From Mikania micrantha (taxonomy: Eukaryota > Streptophyta > Magnoliopsida > Asterales > Asteraceae), in assembly GCA_009363875.1 (NCBI GenBank), contig CM018680.1:62239279-62303278 (forward strand): a stretch of DNA of 64,000 nt. The letters run 5' to 3'. This document shows positions 1 through 10,406 of the stretch, piece after piece. The position numbers were made by a program, and so were the translations under genes. A model generated the notes under the pieces. That model worked only from the letters and a program-made list of their open reading frames with translations, did no database searches and was not told where the DNA came from. Numbering within the stretch: position 1 is the first letter of the stretch; each line of letters starts with the position of its first letter.

Positions 1-200
1 AAAAGAGAAATCAGTAAAAAAGATATTATGATTTAAAAATTAACATGTTATCAATATATGTTCCCTTAATTAACTTTAGATTTTTCATGTGACTGATTTT
101 GCTACATTGATGAAATAAACGGTCATTCAAGGTATTATTGTGATGAAAATATTACCTAATACCCATGTAACCCTAGCAAAGGTTATTATGGGAGGGTCCA
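1..200. other. AT-rich sequence, no feature seen
   Basis: AT-rich sequence left of the first LTR. I see no ORF, repeat structure or RNA gene in it. It may be the sequence into which the old copia element inserted. Confidence 0.5.
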
Positions 201-628
201 TGTTGATTAAATTCAAGATAAAACAAATCAAGAAAGTAAATATACTTGCTTGTTAGAAGATTCAATTATGTTCTTGATGATGATACAATATATAAGATTC
301 TCTAATCTTCTATTATGTCCAAGTTATGCTGGAGATTTATATGTATGGTGTTCTTCCTTCTCATAGATTAAGATTAGTGAAATCATTATGTAAGTGAAAT
401 GATTATTTGAACATTAAGAAGAATTAGTTTAGTATGTCTTCATATTTATAGTTTCATGTAAGGGTAATATTGTCCATCAAAATGTTGTCATGGAGAGAAT
501 ATAATGTAATTATCCATAAATTGATAATTGCATCAACTTGTACATAAGAGCTTATTGGTTAATTATCAAAACTTGATAATAAAATTATCAAATATTCACA
601 AGATCATATTATATAATAAATTTCAACA
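201..628 (-). mobile_element. 3' LTR of an old minus-strand copia element (copia-0)
   Basis: On the + strand this segment starts TGTTGATTAA and ends TTTCAACA, so it has matching inverted ends TGTTGA/TCAACA. It is followed at once by ATTCTCCCACTTG, the reverse complement of a copia polypurine tract. That makes it the 3' LTR of a minus-strand element. A TATA-like run lies near 288-296. The partner 5' LTR was not found, and the left boundary rests only on the inverted terminal bases. Confidence 0.5.
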
Positions 629-640
629 TTCTCCCACTTG
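629..640 (-). promoter_or_regulatory. Polypurine tract of copia-0
   Basis: Reads CAAGTGGGAGAA on the minus strand, directly before the LTR start TGTTGA. This is the usual plus-strand priming site layout in plant copia elements. Confidence 0.6.
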
Positions 641-1091
641 ACTAATTGACTATTGAATAAAAATAAGTTGGTCATAATTAAGTTTATTAACTACGCCAAA
701 ACTTCATAATAATACTAATGTAAAAATATATGTTCAAGTATGTTATTTTCAACATGTGACCCATAAAGTTTATGGCTACATTAATCCAATTTAGCCATTA
801 ATTAGGGAGTTATAATTAAAGTTTGTCTTACGAGTATAGTCACATGCATATATTATGGTACCCATTAAGTGACAATTACATGATACATCAATGAGCTCTA
901 AAAGTAAGTAGTCATTATCACATACCCGTATTGACGACATGTTATTTAAAGTTGGGTGATATACCTTTTGTAAGTGGATTTGCTAATGTTTTCAGATGTA
1001 ATAATATACTCTATATTTATATTTGTCTTCCATTATTTCTCACACAAATGCTAATTGTGTCGATATAAATTTTAATGTTCTTGAGATAGCT
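641..1091 (-). pseudogene. copia-0 RNase H C-terminus, degraded
   Basis: Minus-strand reading from about 1091 to 960, with frame changes, gives VRNNGRQI, then IEYIITSENI, then ANPLTKG. This is the C-terminal end of copia RNase H, whose usual pattern is ...IEYI.TSENIADPLTKG. At least two single-base indels separate the pieces. The rest, 641-950, is untranslated sequence between the pol end and the polypurine tract. The gene continues on the far side of the CACTA insertion at 8392. Confidence 0.6.
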
Positions 1092-1334
1092 AGACACTAC
1101 TAGAAAACACACAACTTTCCTACAAAATATTCCGACGATTTACCGACAAACAAAATTTTCTACAAAGTTGCGATGAATTTCCGACAAAATAAACAAAAAA
1201 GTTTGTCACAAAACTTTCCTATATTATTCCGACAAAATAGCTACAACCAATAATTTTGTCGCTAAACTGTCGGTAATTAAATTAATCTCCGACAAATTAC
1301 CGACAAATTACAGACATAATTTAATATAAGGCAA

Positions 1335-1403
1335 AAAACTAGAAAAAGTTTCATGTCGTTGGAAATTCGTCGGAAAGAAAGTTGAATTTCCGAGAAACTT
1401 CCG

Positions 1404-1451
<48 letters not shown>

Positions 1452-1524
1452 CTGAATCAAAAGACTAGAAAAAATTTCATTTCGTCGGAATGAAAATTGA
1501 ATTTCCGAGAAACGTCCGACAAAA

Positions 1525-1569
<45 letters not shown>
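1335..1569. repeat. Tandem duplication ending in (TA)n
   Basis: Two successive ~115-bp units each read AGACTAGAAAAA, then TTTCAT.TCGTCGGAA, then TTGAATTTCCGAGAAAC.TCCGACAAA, then a (TA)n run (1409-1448 and 1528-1569). A local duplication within the CACTA subterminal repeats. Confidence 0.65.
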
Positions 1570-1570
<1 letters not shown>

Positions 1571-2032
1571 TAGCATAAAACCATGTGTATTACACGGGTT
1601 GGATAATTAAAAAAAATATTTATTAATATAAATTAATAATAAATTTTTAATAATTATAAAATTATATTTTAAGATAAAGTATAATTAAAATATTTTTATA
1701 AATTATAAACTATAATAAATAGTAAAATATTAGAATTAAAAGATTTATATATTTTTTAATATTTAATTATATAATTTAATTCCTAAAGAAATTATAAATA
1801 TATATTAGGAAAGAGAGGCGGGAAAAAAATTTCGGATAGCACCAGAATGCGACATATGTCCCCTAAAAATACTCCTTTATTACAATAATCAGATTAGATT
1901 TTTAATTATATAATCTAATTACTAAAAATTAATATTATTTAGTAGGAGAGAGAGGAGGGAAAAATCATTTTCAGATTTAACCAGAATACGCCACATGTCT
2001 CCTATACATACTTCTTTATTAGAGTAGGTAGA
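1570..2032 (-). mobile_element. Non-autonomous Helitron with a duplicated 5' end
   Basis: On the minus strand it starts TCTACCTACTCTAATAAAG (2032) and ends with a hairpin ACCCGTGTAATACACATGG followed by ...CTAG (1573-1570). It lies between A (1569) and T (2033), as Helitrons do. No coding capacity. About 140 bp of the 5' region is repeated: a second TCTGATTATTGTAATAAAG start is at 1893, followed by the same GGGA..CATATGTCGCATTCTGG-type sequence. It is related to the Helitron at 6828-7282. Confidence 0.7.
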
Positions 2033-2543
2033 TTATTCTAATGTATTAAACGAGATTTAAATAATTATGTAAAAGTAACGTCGGAAAGTTGTCGGAAGAT
2101 AGTTTAGCTTTCCGACAAATCCTTTTTAAATTTATTTCACTTTATTAAATTGGTATGTATAAAAAAAATCAAAAGTAGAATTAAATCTCCGACAATTTTC
2201 CGACAAATAAATTTTAAATAAGAAAATTAGATGGTTTTTAATCTTTTGTCGGAAAATCGTCGGAAAATATTTCTAGTTTCCGACAAATAAAATTGGTTTT
2301 AAATGTATAAAAAAAATCAAAAGGAGAATTAAATCTCCGAGAATTTTCCGACAAATAAATTTTAAACAAGAAAATTAGATGGTTTTTAATCTTTTGTCGA
2401 AAAATCGTCGGAAAATATTTCTAGTTTCCGACAAGTTTCCGACAAATAAAATTTAAACAGATAGTTTTTAGTCTTTTGTCGGAAAATCGTCGGAAAATAT
2501 TTCTAGTTTCCGACAAATTTAAACACAAGTTGTCTCTTATTTT

Positions 2544-3487
2544 TTGGATTTTGCATATGAAAATGCAACAAACATTGAAAATGGAAAGATAAGGTGCCGG
2601 TGTAGCAAATGCAAAAATCAGTATTACAACAATAGAAATGAAGTTCAAATTCATCTAATTACTCAAGGATTTATGAAAGATTATCAGTTATGGCATGCAC
2701 ATGGTGAAAGGTATTCTAATGAAGCTGCAGACAAGGGTCAATGTTCAATTCCTATACCATCTCAACATGTAGGTGAAGATGCTGATGAAGATCTTGGTGA
2801 ATTTAATGAATATGATCAAATTGTCATGGAAGGCATGCGTCAGAATCATGATCCTTATTATCAGCAAGAACCTAATAAAAAAGCAGAGGCATTTTACAAA
2901 ATGTTCAAGCAAGCCAATGAGCCTTTACGGGATGGGGCTAAGCGTGCTAGCACACTCTCTATCACCACGAGGTTATTGAACTGGAAATCAGAATGTAATG
3001 TTTCAGACTCAACATTTGATAAACTACTTCCGATCATTAAAGAAATTCTACCTAATGATAACAAGTTACCTTTAAACTTTTATGAGACCAAGAAGATGTT
3101 GAAGCAACTAGAGTTGCCATCACAACAAATTCAAGCATGCCAGAACCATTGCATGCTATTCCATGGACAATATTCTGATCTGGATTATTGTAAAGTATGT
3201 AATGAAAAAAGATACAAAGAAAAAGGAAAGAAGGTGCCTAAGTTTGTGATGACCTACATGCCTATAGGACCAAGGCTTCAAAGATTATTTTATTCAAAGA
3301 AGACGATACAACATTTAACTTGGCATGCAAATCGTAGTTCATCAGAAAAATGAGCCATCCTAGTGATGGTCAGGCTTGGCATCATTTTAACTTGATTTTT
3401 CCTGATTTTGCAAAAGAGACACGTAATATTCGTCTCGAGTTGTGTATTGATGGGTTTAGTCCAAATAATACAATGGAGATGGGATTC
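2544..3487 (+). pseudogene. TNP2-like CACTA transposase, N-terminal part only
   Basis: The first 269 codons contain the N-terminal transposase-associated zinc-type module: IRCRCSKCKN, then an HLITQGF stretch, YQLWHAHGE. These are followed by TTRLLNWKSECNVSD, KKMLKQLELP and a Cys/His cluster (CQNHCMLFHG, CKVCNEKRY). A frameshift near 3348-3352 ends the ORF; the shifted frame continues MSHPSDGQAWHHF and CIDGFSPNN, the conserved DGF region with the first catalytic Asp, and stops at 3494. The large remainder of TNP2 is absent, and the sequence passes straight into the second gene. The usual start is also missing. The encoded protein would have cut and joined CACTA ends in the nucleus; this copy cannot. 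Confidence 0.8.
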
Positions 3488-3696
3488 ACGGGATGACCAA
3501 CACATTTTTGATGGATTCGTGAACGTGCTAAAGGATCGTTATCTAGATATAATGAATGAATTTAGAGAAACATCTAAAGGAAAAGCGAGGGAGGATGGGC
3601 ATGTTATTCCACATGGTGAAGAAAGATTCAATATAACTTCTAATTATCCACCTGATAATGTGCCTCTTGATAGATGTCAACGATTATGTAAAGTAA

Positions 3697-4624
3697 GGGG
3701 CTGTTTTGTAGCATCTGAATCATTAAGTGCTGAATGGTTAAGATGTCTGAATGGTTAAGAGGGTCTGAACCATTAAGTGCTGAACCAATTAAGACTGTTT
3801 TGTTGAACATATGAATGAATATGCAAAATAACTATTTTACCCTTCTAAATTTTTTTCAGTAATAATATAAATAAGAAAAACATGGTAAAATCCGAAGATG
3901 CTAAAATCCAAACAGTCAAATTACACATTAACAATAACACAAATTCGGTTTTCGAGTTGGTTTACGGTTCTAATTTTCTTTGAATTCGGTTTATTTGGTT
4001 TAAACCAAATTAATATTTAAAATATTTATTTTTATTGAAAACCACACATGCCACATCCATCGAATTCATTAATACATGATACATCCATGTTCTAGAAATA
4101 ATTCACACCGGCATTTATATTCAGATCGAGCGGCTACTGGGAGGAGGAGACGACGGCGACTGAGAGGAGGAGGCGGCGGCAAACAGAGGTCGAAGATAGG
4201 GAGACGAGGGCTACAATCGGGAGCCGTGGTTGAAAATTGGGAACGGGGATCAAAGATCGGGAGCCGTGGTCGAAGATCGGGAGTGGTGGTCGAAGATCGG
4301 GAGTGGTGGTCGACGATCAGGAAGGGGTGGTCGATGATCAGGTTGCGGTGGTCGACGATCAGGAGGGGTGGTCAACGATCGGTAGGGGTGGTCGACGATC
4401 GGGAGCGGCGGTAAACGATCGGGAGACGAGGACAACGATCAGGAGCAACCATTCAGACCCTTTTCTTCCATTCAGACTCATCTCCATGTCTGAATCATTC
4501 AGACCTCCATTCAGACCTTCCTTTCCGTTCAGACCTCCGTTCAGATTATGAAACAAACGGTCTGAATCTGAACCATTCAGATTCAGACCCATTCAGACTC
4601 ATTCAGACCCAAACAAACAGCCCC
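3697..4624. mobile_element. PIF/Harbinger-like non-autonomous element, TSD TAA
   Basis: Ends GGGGCTGTTTTGT (left) and AAACAAACAGCCCC (right) are inverted, and the element is flanked by TAA at 3694-3696 and 4625-4627. Subterminal zones are full of CTGAATGGTTAAG / ATTCAGACC words in opposite orientation at the two ends. No transposase. The interior holds a GATCGGGAG minisatellite. It inserted just after the splice donor of the CACTA second gene. Confidence 0.75.
4200..4445. repeat. 20-21-bp minisatellite, about ten units
   Basis: Ten or so units of the type GTGGTCGACGATCGGGAG, with one-base length changes. The short ORFs on both strands here are low-complexity Arg/Gly/Asp translations of the repeat, not genes. 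Confidence 0.85.
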
Positions 4625-5051
4625 TAAGTGTGCTAATAAATTATTGTTTTAAAATTTTTTATTTTTTGGTATATACTTAGACACGCGTAATTTTACTATA
4701 TGCAGATTTGGAACACTGATAAATGGTTAAACAGATCAAAACTTGGGAGAAATAATCGTAAAAATGATCTATCTCGTCATACAGGAGGGTCTATGGGTTT
4801 CGTCGAGCATCATATTCGTTTGGTAATCTAATCACATCTATATATTTTAATAACCATTTGTATATTTTACACTTAATAATGTTTTATGTAGGAAAAAAAG
4901 GGTAAAACGGTTGGCTTTGAATTAGTTTTTATTGATACTCATGCCACCAAAGATACTAAAAAGAGATTACGGAGTGGGGAAATCAATACTAATGATCTGG
5001 ATGAGTTAGAGTTTGTCACGTCATGATCAAAAGAATCATTTGTAAGTTATC

Positions 5052-5084
<33 letters not shown>

Positions 5085-5529
5085 ATTACTAAATGTCCCC
5101 CAAATGGAAAACACAGGTTGTATTATTTATGGCTAGAATTTATCACTTTAAAAGTTATTAGTATTCTTACTCTCTAGTAATGCAAGATCATGTTTGCTAA
5201 TAGAATGACACATGTAACATTTAGCTATTCTTTTATTAATAGAAGATTATGATTATAGATTGACTCTTTTTTTTTAATGAAATGTAGAAAGAGTTCCATA
5301 ATGAACTTGTGAAGGAGTACAGGCCGAACAATGATCAAGCTCATGATCGTGATGAACTTGCTGTGTGGGAGCGTCTACATCCCAACAGTCATGGACGGAT
5401 GTTCGGAGTAGGATCCTCTGATCCTCATTTTGTGGTGACCGGGTCACAATCATCATTTTGCAGGTCTATTTCATATGGCGATGACAGACAGTCGCAAGAG
5501 GTATTGTTATTACTATTTATTGTTTAGGC

Positions 5530-6827
5530 ACTCTTGGACGGGTTATGAGCACGAACATTGATCTTGGTTAATGTGTGTATTTATTATAAAAATAGGTTTT
5601 ATTCTTAGGATACATCCTATGTTTAGTATTTTCCGTATGTAAATAATCAGTGAATAAGTTGATTAGATCATAACCATTTGGGAGAGTAAAAATTAGATTG
5701 ATTTTTTTGGCTTACAACCCCATGAATAGGCTGGATTTTCATTTAAATAATCATAGAAAGCAGGTGGGGGTTGAATTTTAGAACAATCACATTCTTACAA
5801 ATATGAAAAACAAAATACAGAAAGTTAAAGATACAGTTGTTGAATGTCAAGACTATTATCTAAGAACTAGAATTGGCAAGCAAGCAAGTTAGGTAAAAAG
5901 TCAATATGGATTTGGGTCAACTTTGGGTGTGCCAACCCGGCGACACTACATTTTCCATATATTGTAATAACTGATTGATTAAATATGATAAATGAAAATG
6001 GATGGAAATTAAATAAGCTGATTCTTTTATAGTAAATAGATTTAAGAAACTGTAAACATTGTAACCTACATGAGGTGGCTTTTGACCTGATCAACCCATT
6101 GACATGTTTCACTTTATGTTAAATATCTACATTTGACCAATTGACAAATTTCAATATAAACAGGAAGAAATTCCCACAAATACTACACACATTAAATAAC
6201 ACTAACCTGACAATTTATAAAATCAAAGAGTGTGTGACATCCTATAATTAACATTTCATCATGTCTTGTTTCATCTAGTAGAGTTTGCATGATACTTAAC
6301 AAACTATTTGCATGATGTTCTTGGGTTTTGCTCACCCCTAGTAATGTGCCTTAGCCTGCTTGTTACTGATAGTTTTGCTCACCCCTAAGGTTGATATTCT
6401 TGGGTTTTGGGTTGGTTTATTATCCCCTCAAACCCACTGGCATCAATTTTTTGTTGGATTTGGCTTTGGTTTTTTTTTCTTTGGAGGTTTGTAAGTTGGT
6501 GTTGTGGGGTGATATCTTGGTTGTTTAGAGGTTGGTTGCAGCTAGTTGTTTTGTGGGCTTCTATGGGTTTCTGCTTGGGTTGGCAAGGTGTCGGTTTGGT
6601 TGTTTTCTAGATTGTATAGGGGTTGGGTTCATTTTACTATATATCGTGATTTTTAAATTGTTGTTTGGGTTTTGTTGCACAAACTAACTATATATAAAAC
6701 AACAAATTAAAAAGTCTTCTAGCCTAGGCAGACATATAGTTGGTTGTTATTAGACTTGGACACGATTTTAGACATAAAATCCCATCATTTTTAAATCATT
6801 CAAGGTTTTGGTTATGTATTAATTATA
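5530..6827. other. Long intron of the CACTA second gene, no gene seen
   Basis: AT-rich, with a T/G-rich stretch at 6380-6660. A 67-codon Trp/Phe-rich ORF there looks accidental. No element ends were recognised between the last confident exon and the Helitron. Confidence 0.5.
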
Positions 6828-7282
6828 CTAGGTTAGCACCCCGTGTATTACACGGATTGAATGATAAAAATATATTAAACAATCATTAATGAAAATACAG
6901 GTAATATAAGATTTTTTCATATAAAATATGGATAAAATTTTGTATAATATAATAATTTAAGTAATAAAATAACTATATTATTTCTTTAAACAATAATTTC
7001 TTTCAAAGTTTGTTTCTTTATTTTTTCTAAATACTATTTTTAAAAATTGTATATTTTATAATAAGTTGGATTAAAATGTGTTTTTTTAATATTAATATAT
7101 TTTTAATGTATTGTAAAATAAGTTTCTTAGTTTAAAAATGTAAAACGAAGTATTTCATACATAATATTATTATTTAATATGAGGTGTATTTAATAGGAAA
7201 GAGAAGCGGGAAAATCAAAGTTGAGGTGCTCCATAATCACGCCATGTGTCCTTAGAAACTTCGATTTATTATAATAGATAGA
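6828..7282 (-). mobile_element. Non-autonomous Helitron
   Basis: On the minus strand it begins TCTATCTATTATAATAAATC and ends with a perfect hairpin CCGTGTAATACACGG and then CTAG. It is inserted between A (6827) and T (7283). No ORF. Near the 5' end it contains ACACATGGCGTGATTATGG and TTTTCCCGCTTCTC, also found in the Helitron at 1570-2032, so both belong to one family. Confidence 0.8.
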
Positions 7283-7714
7283 TATGCTTTAACAACTTAT
7301 AGGTCCAAGAAGTTCGATCCCAGCTAGAAAAAGAAATGGAGGCTTGACAAAACTTGGAAACCCGCCTGGAACAAATGGAGAAAGAGGCAGAAAAAGATCG
7401 GATCGAACGTGAGCAACTACAAAAGTAAATAGAAAGAGACGCTGAAAAAGAAAGGGTTGAACGCGAAAAACTACAAAAGCAATTGGAAGAAATTATGAAA
7501 AAAATTTCTAATAATTAGTTTCTTATTTATTTTGTATTTTGGCATGTTAAAACATGTTTTATATAATTTTATAATTAATTGTAATGGCTAGATAGATTTT
7601 TATACATTATTAATTGCACTTTTTTTGTTTATATATTATACAGGTTTTTTATTTATTTTTCTGCAATTTTTTGACCCAAAATGCTAAATGATTTTGATTA
7701 TTTTTGAAAATAGT

Positions 7715-8070
7715 TTGTCGGAAAAAAGGATTCCTCTTTGTCGGAAAAAGTGCACCAGTAAAATTACGTTTTGTCGGAAAATTGTCGGTAAAATTTATTT
7801 TATTAGAATTAAAAAAAAAACAATTTGTCGGTAAGTCGTCGCTAAATTTAATTTAGAAAAAAAAAATTTGTCGGTAAATGGTCGCAAAATTTAATTTATC
7901 AAAAATAATTTTGTCGGTAAGTGGTCGCTAAATTTAATTTATAATTTTTTTTTCGGTAAATAGTCGCTAAATTTAATTTATGAAAAAACTGTTTGTCGGA
8001 ACTTTATCGGAAAATTTAAATGATTTATTATTTTAAAAATTTTATTATTATTATTATTATTATTATTTTA

Positions 8071-8122
<52 letters not shown>

Positions 8123-8382
8123 AAAAGGGGGAATTATGTTTTGTCGCAAACTTGTCGCTAATTGGTCGAAAATATTAAATTTATGTTTGTCAATATTTTG
8201 TCGGAAACTTAGCGACAACTAACATTTGTCGCTAATTTGTCGGATTATTCGTCGGAAACTTGTCGGAAATGTTTTTCCTAGTAGGTTTTTTCCTACAAAC
8301 GTTTTTTGTCGGTAATTTGTCGCTATACAGTTTTTCCTACAAATTTCCGACGAATATTTTGTCATAAAAAATTGTTTTTTTG
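7715..8382. repeat. CACTA 3' subterminal repeats with (ATT)n
   Basis: Numerous TTTGTCGGAAA and TTGTCGGTAA.TGGTCGC-type units lead up to the right terminus, mirroring the left end. A trinucleotide (TTA)n tract occupies roughly 8041-8120. Confidence 0.8.
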
Positions 8383-8391
8383 GTAGTGAGA

Positions 8392-8580
8392 GTTTATAAT
8401 TTGAATCAATAAAGTATTTTTCTAGTAGCATTATCTGGCAGAAAAACATAATACCATGCCACAAATTCAACATAATGGTTATTGTCGTCTTTTAAAATTT
8501 TTCTTATGACTCCTTTGAAATATAAGACCTTTTTCTAAAATGAAACAATATTCCCATGTTGATTTCTTATCGTCTTTGGA
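8392..8580 (-). pseudogene. copia-0 RNase H, upstream part, degraded
   Basis: The minus-strand reading shows VEFVAWYYV, comparable to the E(Y/F)VACYEA motif of copia RNase H, preceded by a weak match to the strand with ...SWK..KQ. With the piece at 960-1091 it shows that the CACTA element inserted within RNase H. Heavily mutated. Confidence 0.4.
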
Positions 8581-8589
8581 GTTTACAAA

Positions 8590-9743
8590 GAATTACTTAT
8601 ATGCTTTCATTAATGAGCATACATAAATACTTCCACTCATCTTGAGGTATTTATAGTCAATAGTTAAATGCACATGCTAAAAGTTCAATTATAAGAGATC
8701 AAGTTAAAGAAATTAAATGAGAATATTGAGATAGGAAACTATTGTGAATACCATAACAATATATTAGTAATAGGTCTTGTTAACATCATAACTTTCAGTT
8801 GATACTCATAATCATTAAGACTTAAAAATAAACATGAGTAATGCTAGATATTTTTCACAATTAAATTAAGTATTTAATAAGTTTTTATTATATCAAAAAC
8901 TTTCCGTTTGCACTTGTTATCAATAAGGCTTAAAATAAGAATAAATAAAATAATTCATAATTATTAAACGTCACTACTTACATATTTATTAATAAGTCTT
9001 TAATCTACCGATGAATTTCCGTTGGAACTTGCTATCAAAGAAACTTCAAATATATATAATCGTAGTTAATCCTTATTTAAATCATTACTATTGACTAAGC
9101 ATAATAAATATACAGATCAAAATAAGTTGTATTTATATCAATCAATTTATTGTTTAGTTCATCGATTGACAAAATAAAATAATAATAATGCATTATTTGT
9201 TCCTTTCATATAAAATCAAGTAATATCACGTTGGTTCAATCAGTTAAACTTAAATAATTATGCATCACAAATCTAAATATCAATAACAATATATTTTTAA
9301 TACTTTATTGTTAATCAAGATATATCCCGTTGGTTCCATCACTTGAGTTTACTTAAATGGCCATATATATATATATAGTGTTATTTAGGGATAAATGATT
9401 TAAATAAGGATTACACACTGATTAATAAATCAAGTCACCATTTAATGAACATAAAATAATTCATAAACAAATCACTATTGATGAAATCCAGTTGTTTGTA
9501 AGTTAAAAGATCGTTGTTGGTAAAATCTAAATGACATGGCAATTATCGTCAAATAATTGGCAATTAGAAAACAAATATCCATGCAAACATGAGAAGGATG
9601 CAATATTATTATGAAATGATTGTAATTTGACAGTTAACATGTCTTGTGAATTACTATTTGAATTGCCGCCAAATTACTTATACCAATTATATGATACCAA
9701 TAAGGAAATAATCAATTCCTTCGAATTGAATCATTCGTAAGTT
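8590..9743. repeat. Non-coding AT-rich region with diverged CCGTTGG-type repeats
   Basis: No gene recognised. Similar phrases recur at about 8800, 8896, 9010, 9225, 9325 and 9480: a core like TTCCGTTGG, then A/TCTT, TATCA, and a CTTAAA tail. Spacing is roughly 100-200 bp. It may be internal sequence of copia-0 or a separate degenerate tandem repeat. Confidence 0.4.
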
Positions 9744-10394
9744 ACAAGCGCACTTTGCTAAGTTACAAGTGAACGTATTTATACTAAAACCTACAGCTGT
9801 ATCCTCTTAGGGATACAAGGCCGGACAAAATACTAGAAACAAATAAATGCTAAAACTAGTATCCGTTATGTTCTTGACAGGCCAAGCCATATTAATTACA
9901 ATTAAAACAAAAGACTCCATTGACTTTTACAATTAATGCCTACACTACAAAAGGCATTAATTTCTTGATATCTATGTAGTTCTGACAAATCTTCTTTACT
10001 GCTGACTATCACAGAAATGTCTTCTTTATTGGTCTTCATGAGAGAAAGCAGCTCTCATTGTTTCTACAAGTATATGGAATGTTTGTCAGAACCAAGTCTT
10101 CGGAATTCTTTGTATTCGGAAGCTGTTGAGCATAACTTCAGAAGCTTTGTATTTGGAAGACTATATCTTCGGAATCTTTTGTCTTCGGAAGCTTTGAAGT
10201 TCTGATGCTTTGTGCTGAGGAGGGCTTCGGAAGCAATACTCTTCTGTATAGCCTTCAGAAGGAGGAAATTATCCTTCGGAAGCAGTACTTCTTCCGAAGG
10301 TTAATTTCTTCCTTCCGAAGGCCGTTTAACTTTGGAGAGTCCAAGACTTAATTAAGATAGACTTTGTTGAGCATCAGCCTTTATTGATCTTACA
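9744..10394 (-). mobile_element. 3' LTR of copia-1, truncated
   Basis: Matches 20497-21145 throughout. The part equivalent to 20304-20496 is missing, so the LTR lacks its R/U5-side end. It ends with TTACA next to the polypurine tract. Nine substitutions are visible in about 125 bases compared with the other LTR, so the insertion is old. CTTCGGAAG-type words recur at 10095-10320, and a TATA box (GTATAAATAC on the minus strand) is at 9775-9784. Confidence 0.85.
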
Positions 10395-10406
10395 GTCTCC
10401 CCCTAG
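10395..10406 (-). promoter_or_regulatory. Polypurine tract of copia-1
   Basis: Minus strand CTAGGGGGAGAC directly upstream of the LTR start TGTAAG. It lies inside the end of the extra ORF, where it encodes LGGD. Confidence 0.8.

Larger units (their letters stand above)
1115..2525. repeat. CACTA 5' subterminal repeats (CCGACAAA units)
   Basis: Many copies of TTTCCGACAAA and its complement TTTGTCGGAAA in both orientations at 1130-1400, 1485-1525 and 2080-2520. They are interrupted by a Helitron at 1570-2032. In CACTA elements such subterminal repeats bind the element's own DNA-binding protein, so these are the likely cis sites for transposition. Confidence 0.8.
3488..7518 (+). pseudogene. Second CACTA gene (plant Ptta/En/Spm-type protein), broken, multi-exon
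   Basis: Exon-like pieces read in order. 3510-3692 has RYLDIMNEFRETSKGKAR.. and DNVPLDRCQRLCK, ending at a GT donor. 4715-4846 has HTGGSMGFVEHHIRL. 4893-5045 has GFELVFIDTHATKDTKKR and an early stop. 5288-5503 has YRPNNDQ.., LAVWERL and GRMFGVGSS. 7303-7518 is a coiled-coil tail with repeated LEKE/EREQLQK heptads and two in-frame stops. The order and motifs match the second, DNA-binding-type protein of plant CACTA elements. A Harbinger-like element interrupts the first intron, and a Helitron lies 20 bp before the last exon. Splice sites are inferred. Confidence 0.65.
1095..8388 (+). mobile_element. CACTA (En/Spm-like) DNA transposon with TSD AGA
   Basis: The left end is CACTACTAGAAAACA and the right end reads CACTACCAAAAAAAC on the opposite strand. 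Both termini are flanked by AGA (1092-1094 and 8389-8391), the 3-bp duplication expected of CACTA elements. Both subterminal regions are dense in TTTGTCGGAAA/TTTCCGACAAA units. Inside are a TNP2-like transposase remnant and a second multi-exon gene remnant, both in + orientation. The element sits in the RNase H region of copia-0. It is inactive as it stands: both genes are broken, and two Helitrons and a Harbinger-like element lie inside it. Confidence 0.9.

Noticed and set aside
4076..4592. Four overlapping ORFs on both strands, Arg/Gly/Asp- or Pro-rich
   Set aside because: Translations of a 20-21-bp minisatellite and of the ATTCAGACC subterminal repeats; no domain.
6407..6610. 67-codon Trp/Phe-rich ORF as a small membrane protein
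   Set aside because: Lies in a T/G-rich intron stretch of a decayed CACTA gene; no conserved motif, and composition explains the residues.
10017..10205. ORF present in both copia-1 LTRs (also 20747-20956)
   Set aside because: It covers the CTTCGGAAG array; sharing is explained by LTR identity, and nothing suggests a real protein.
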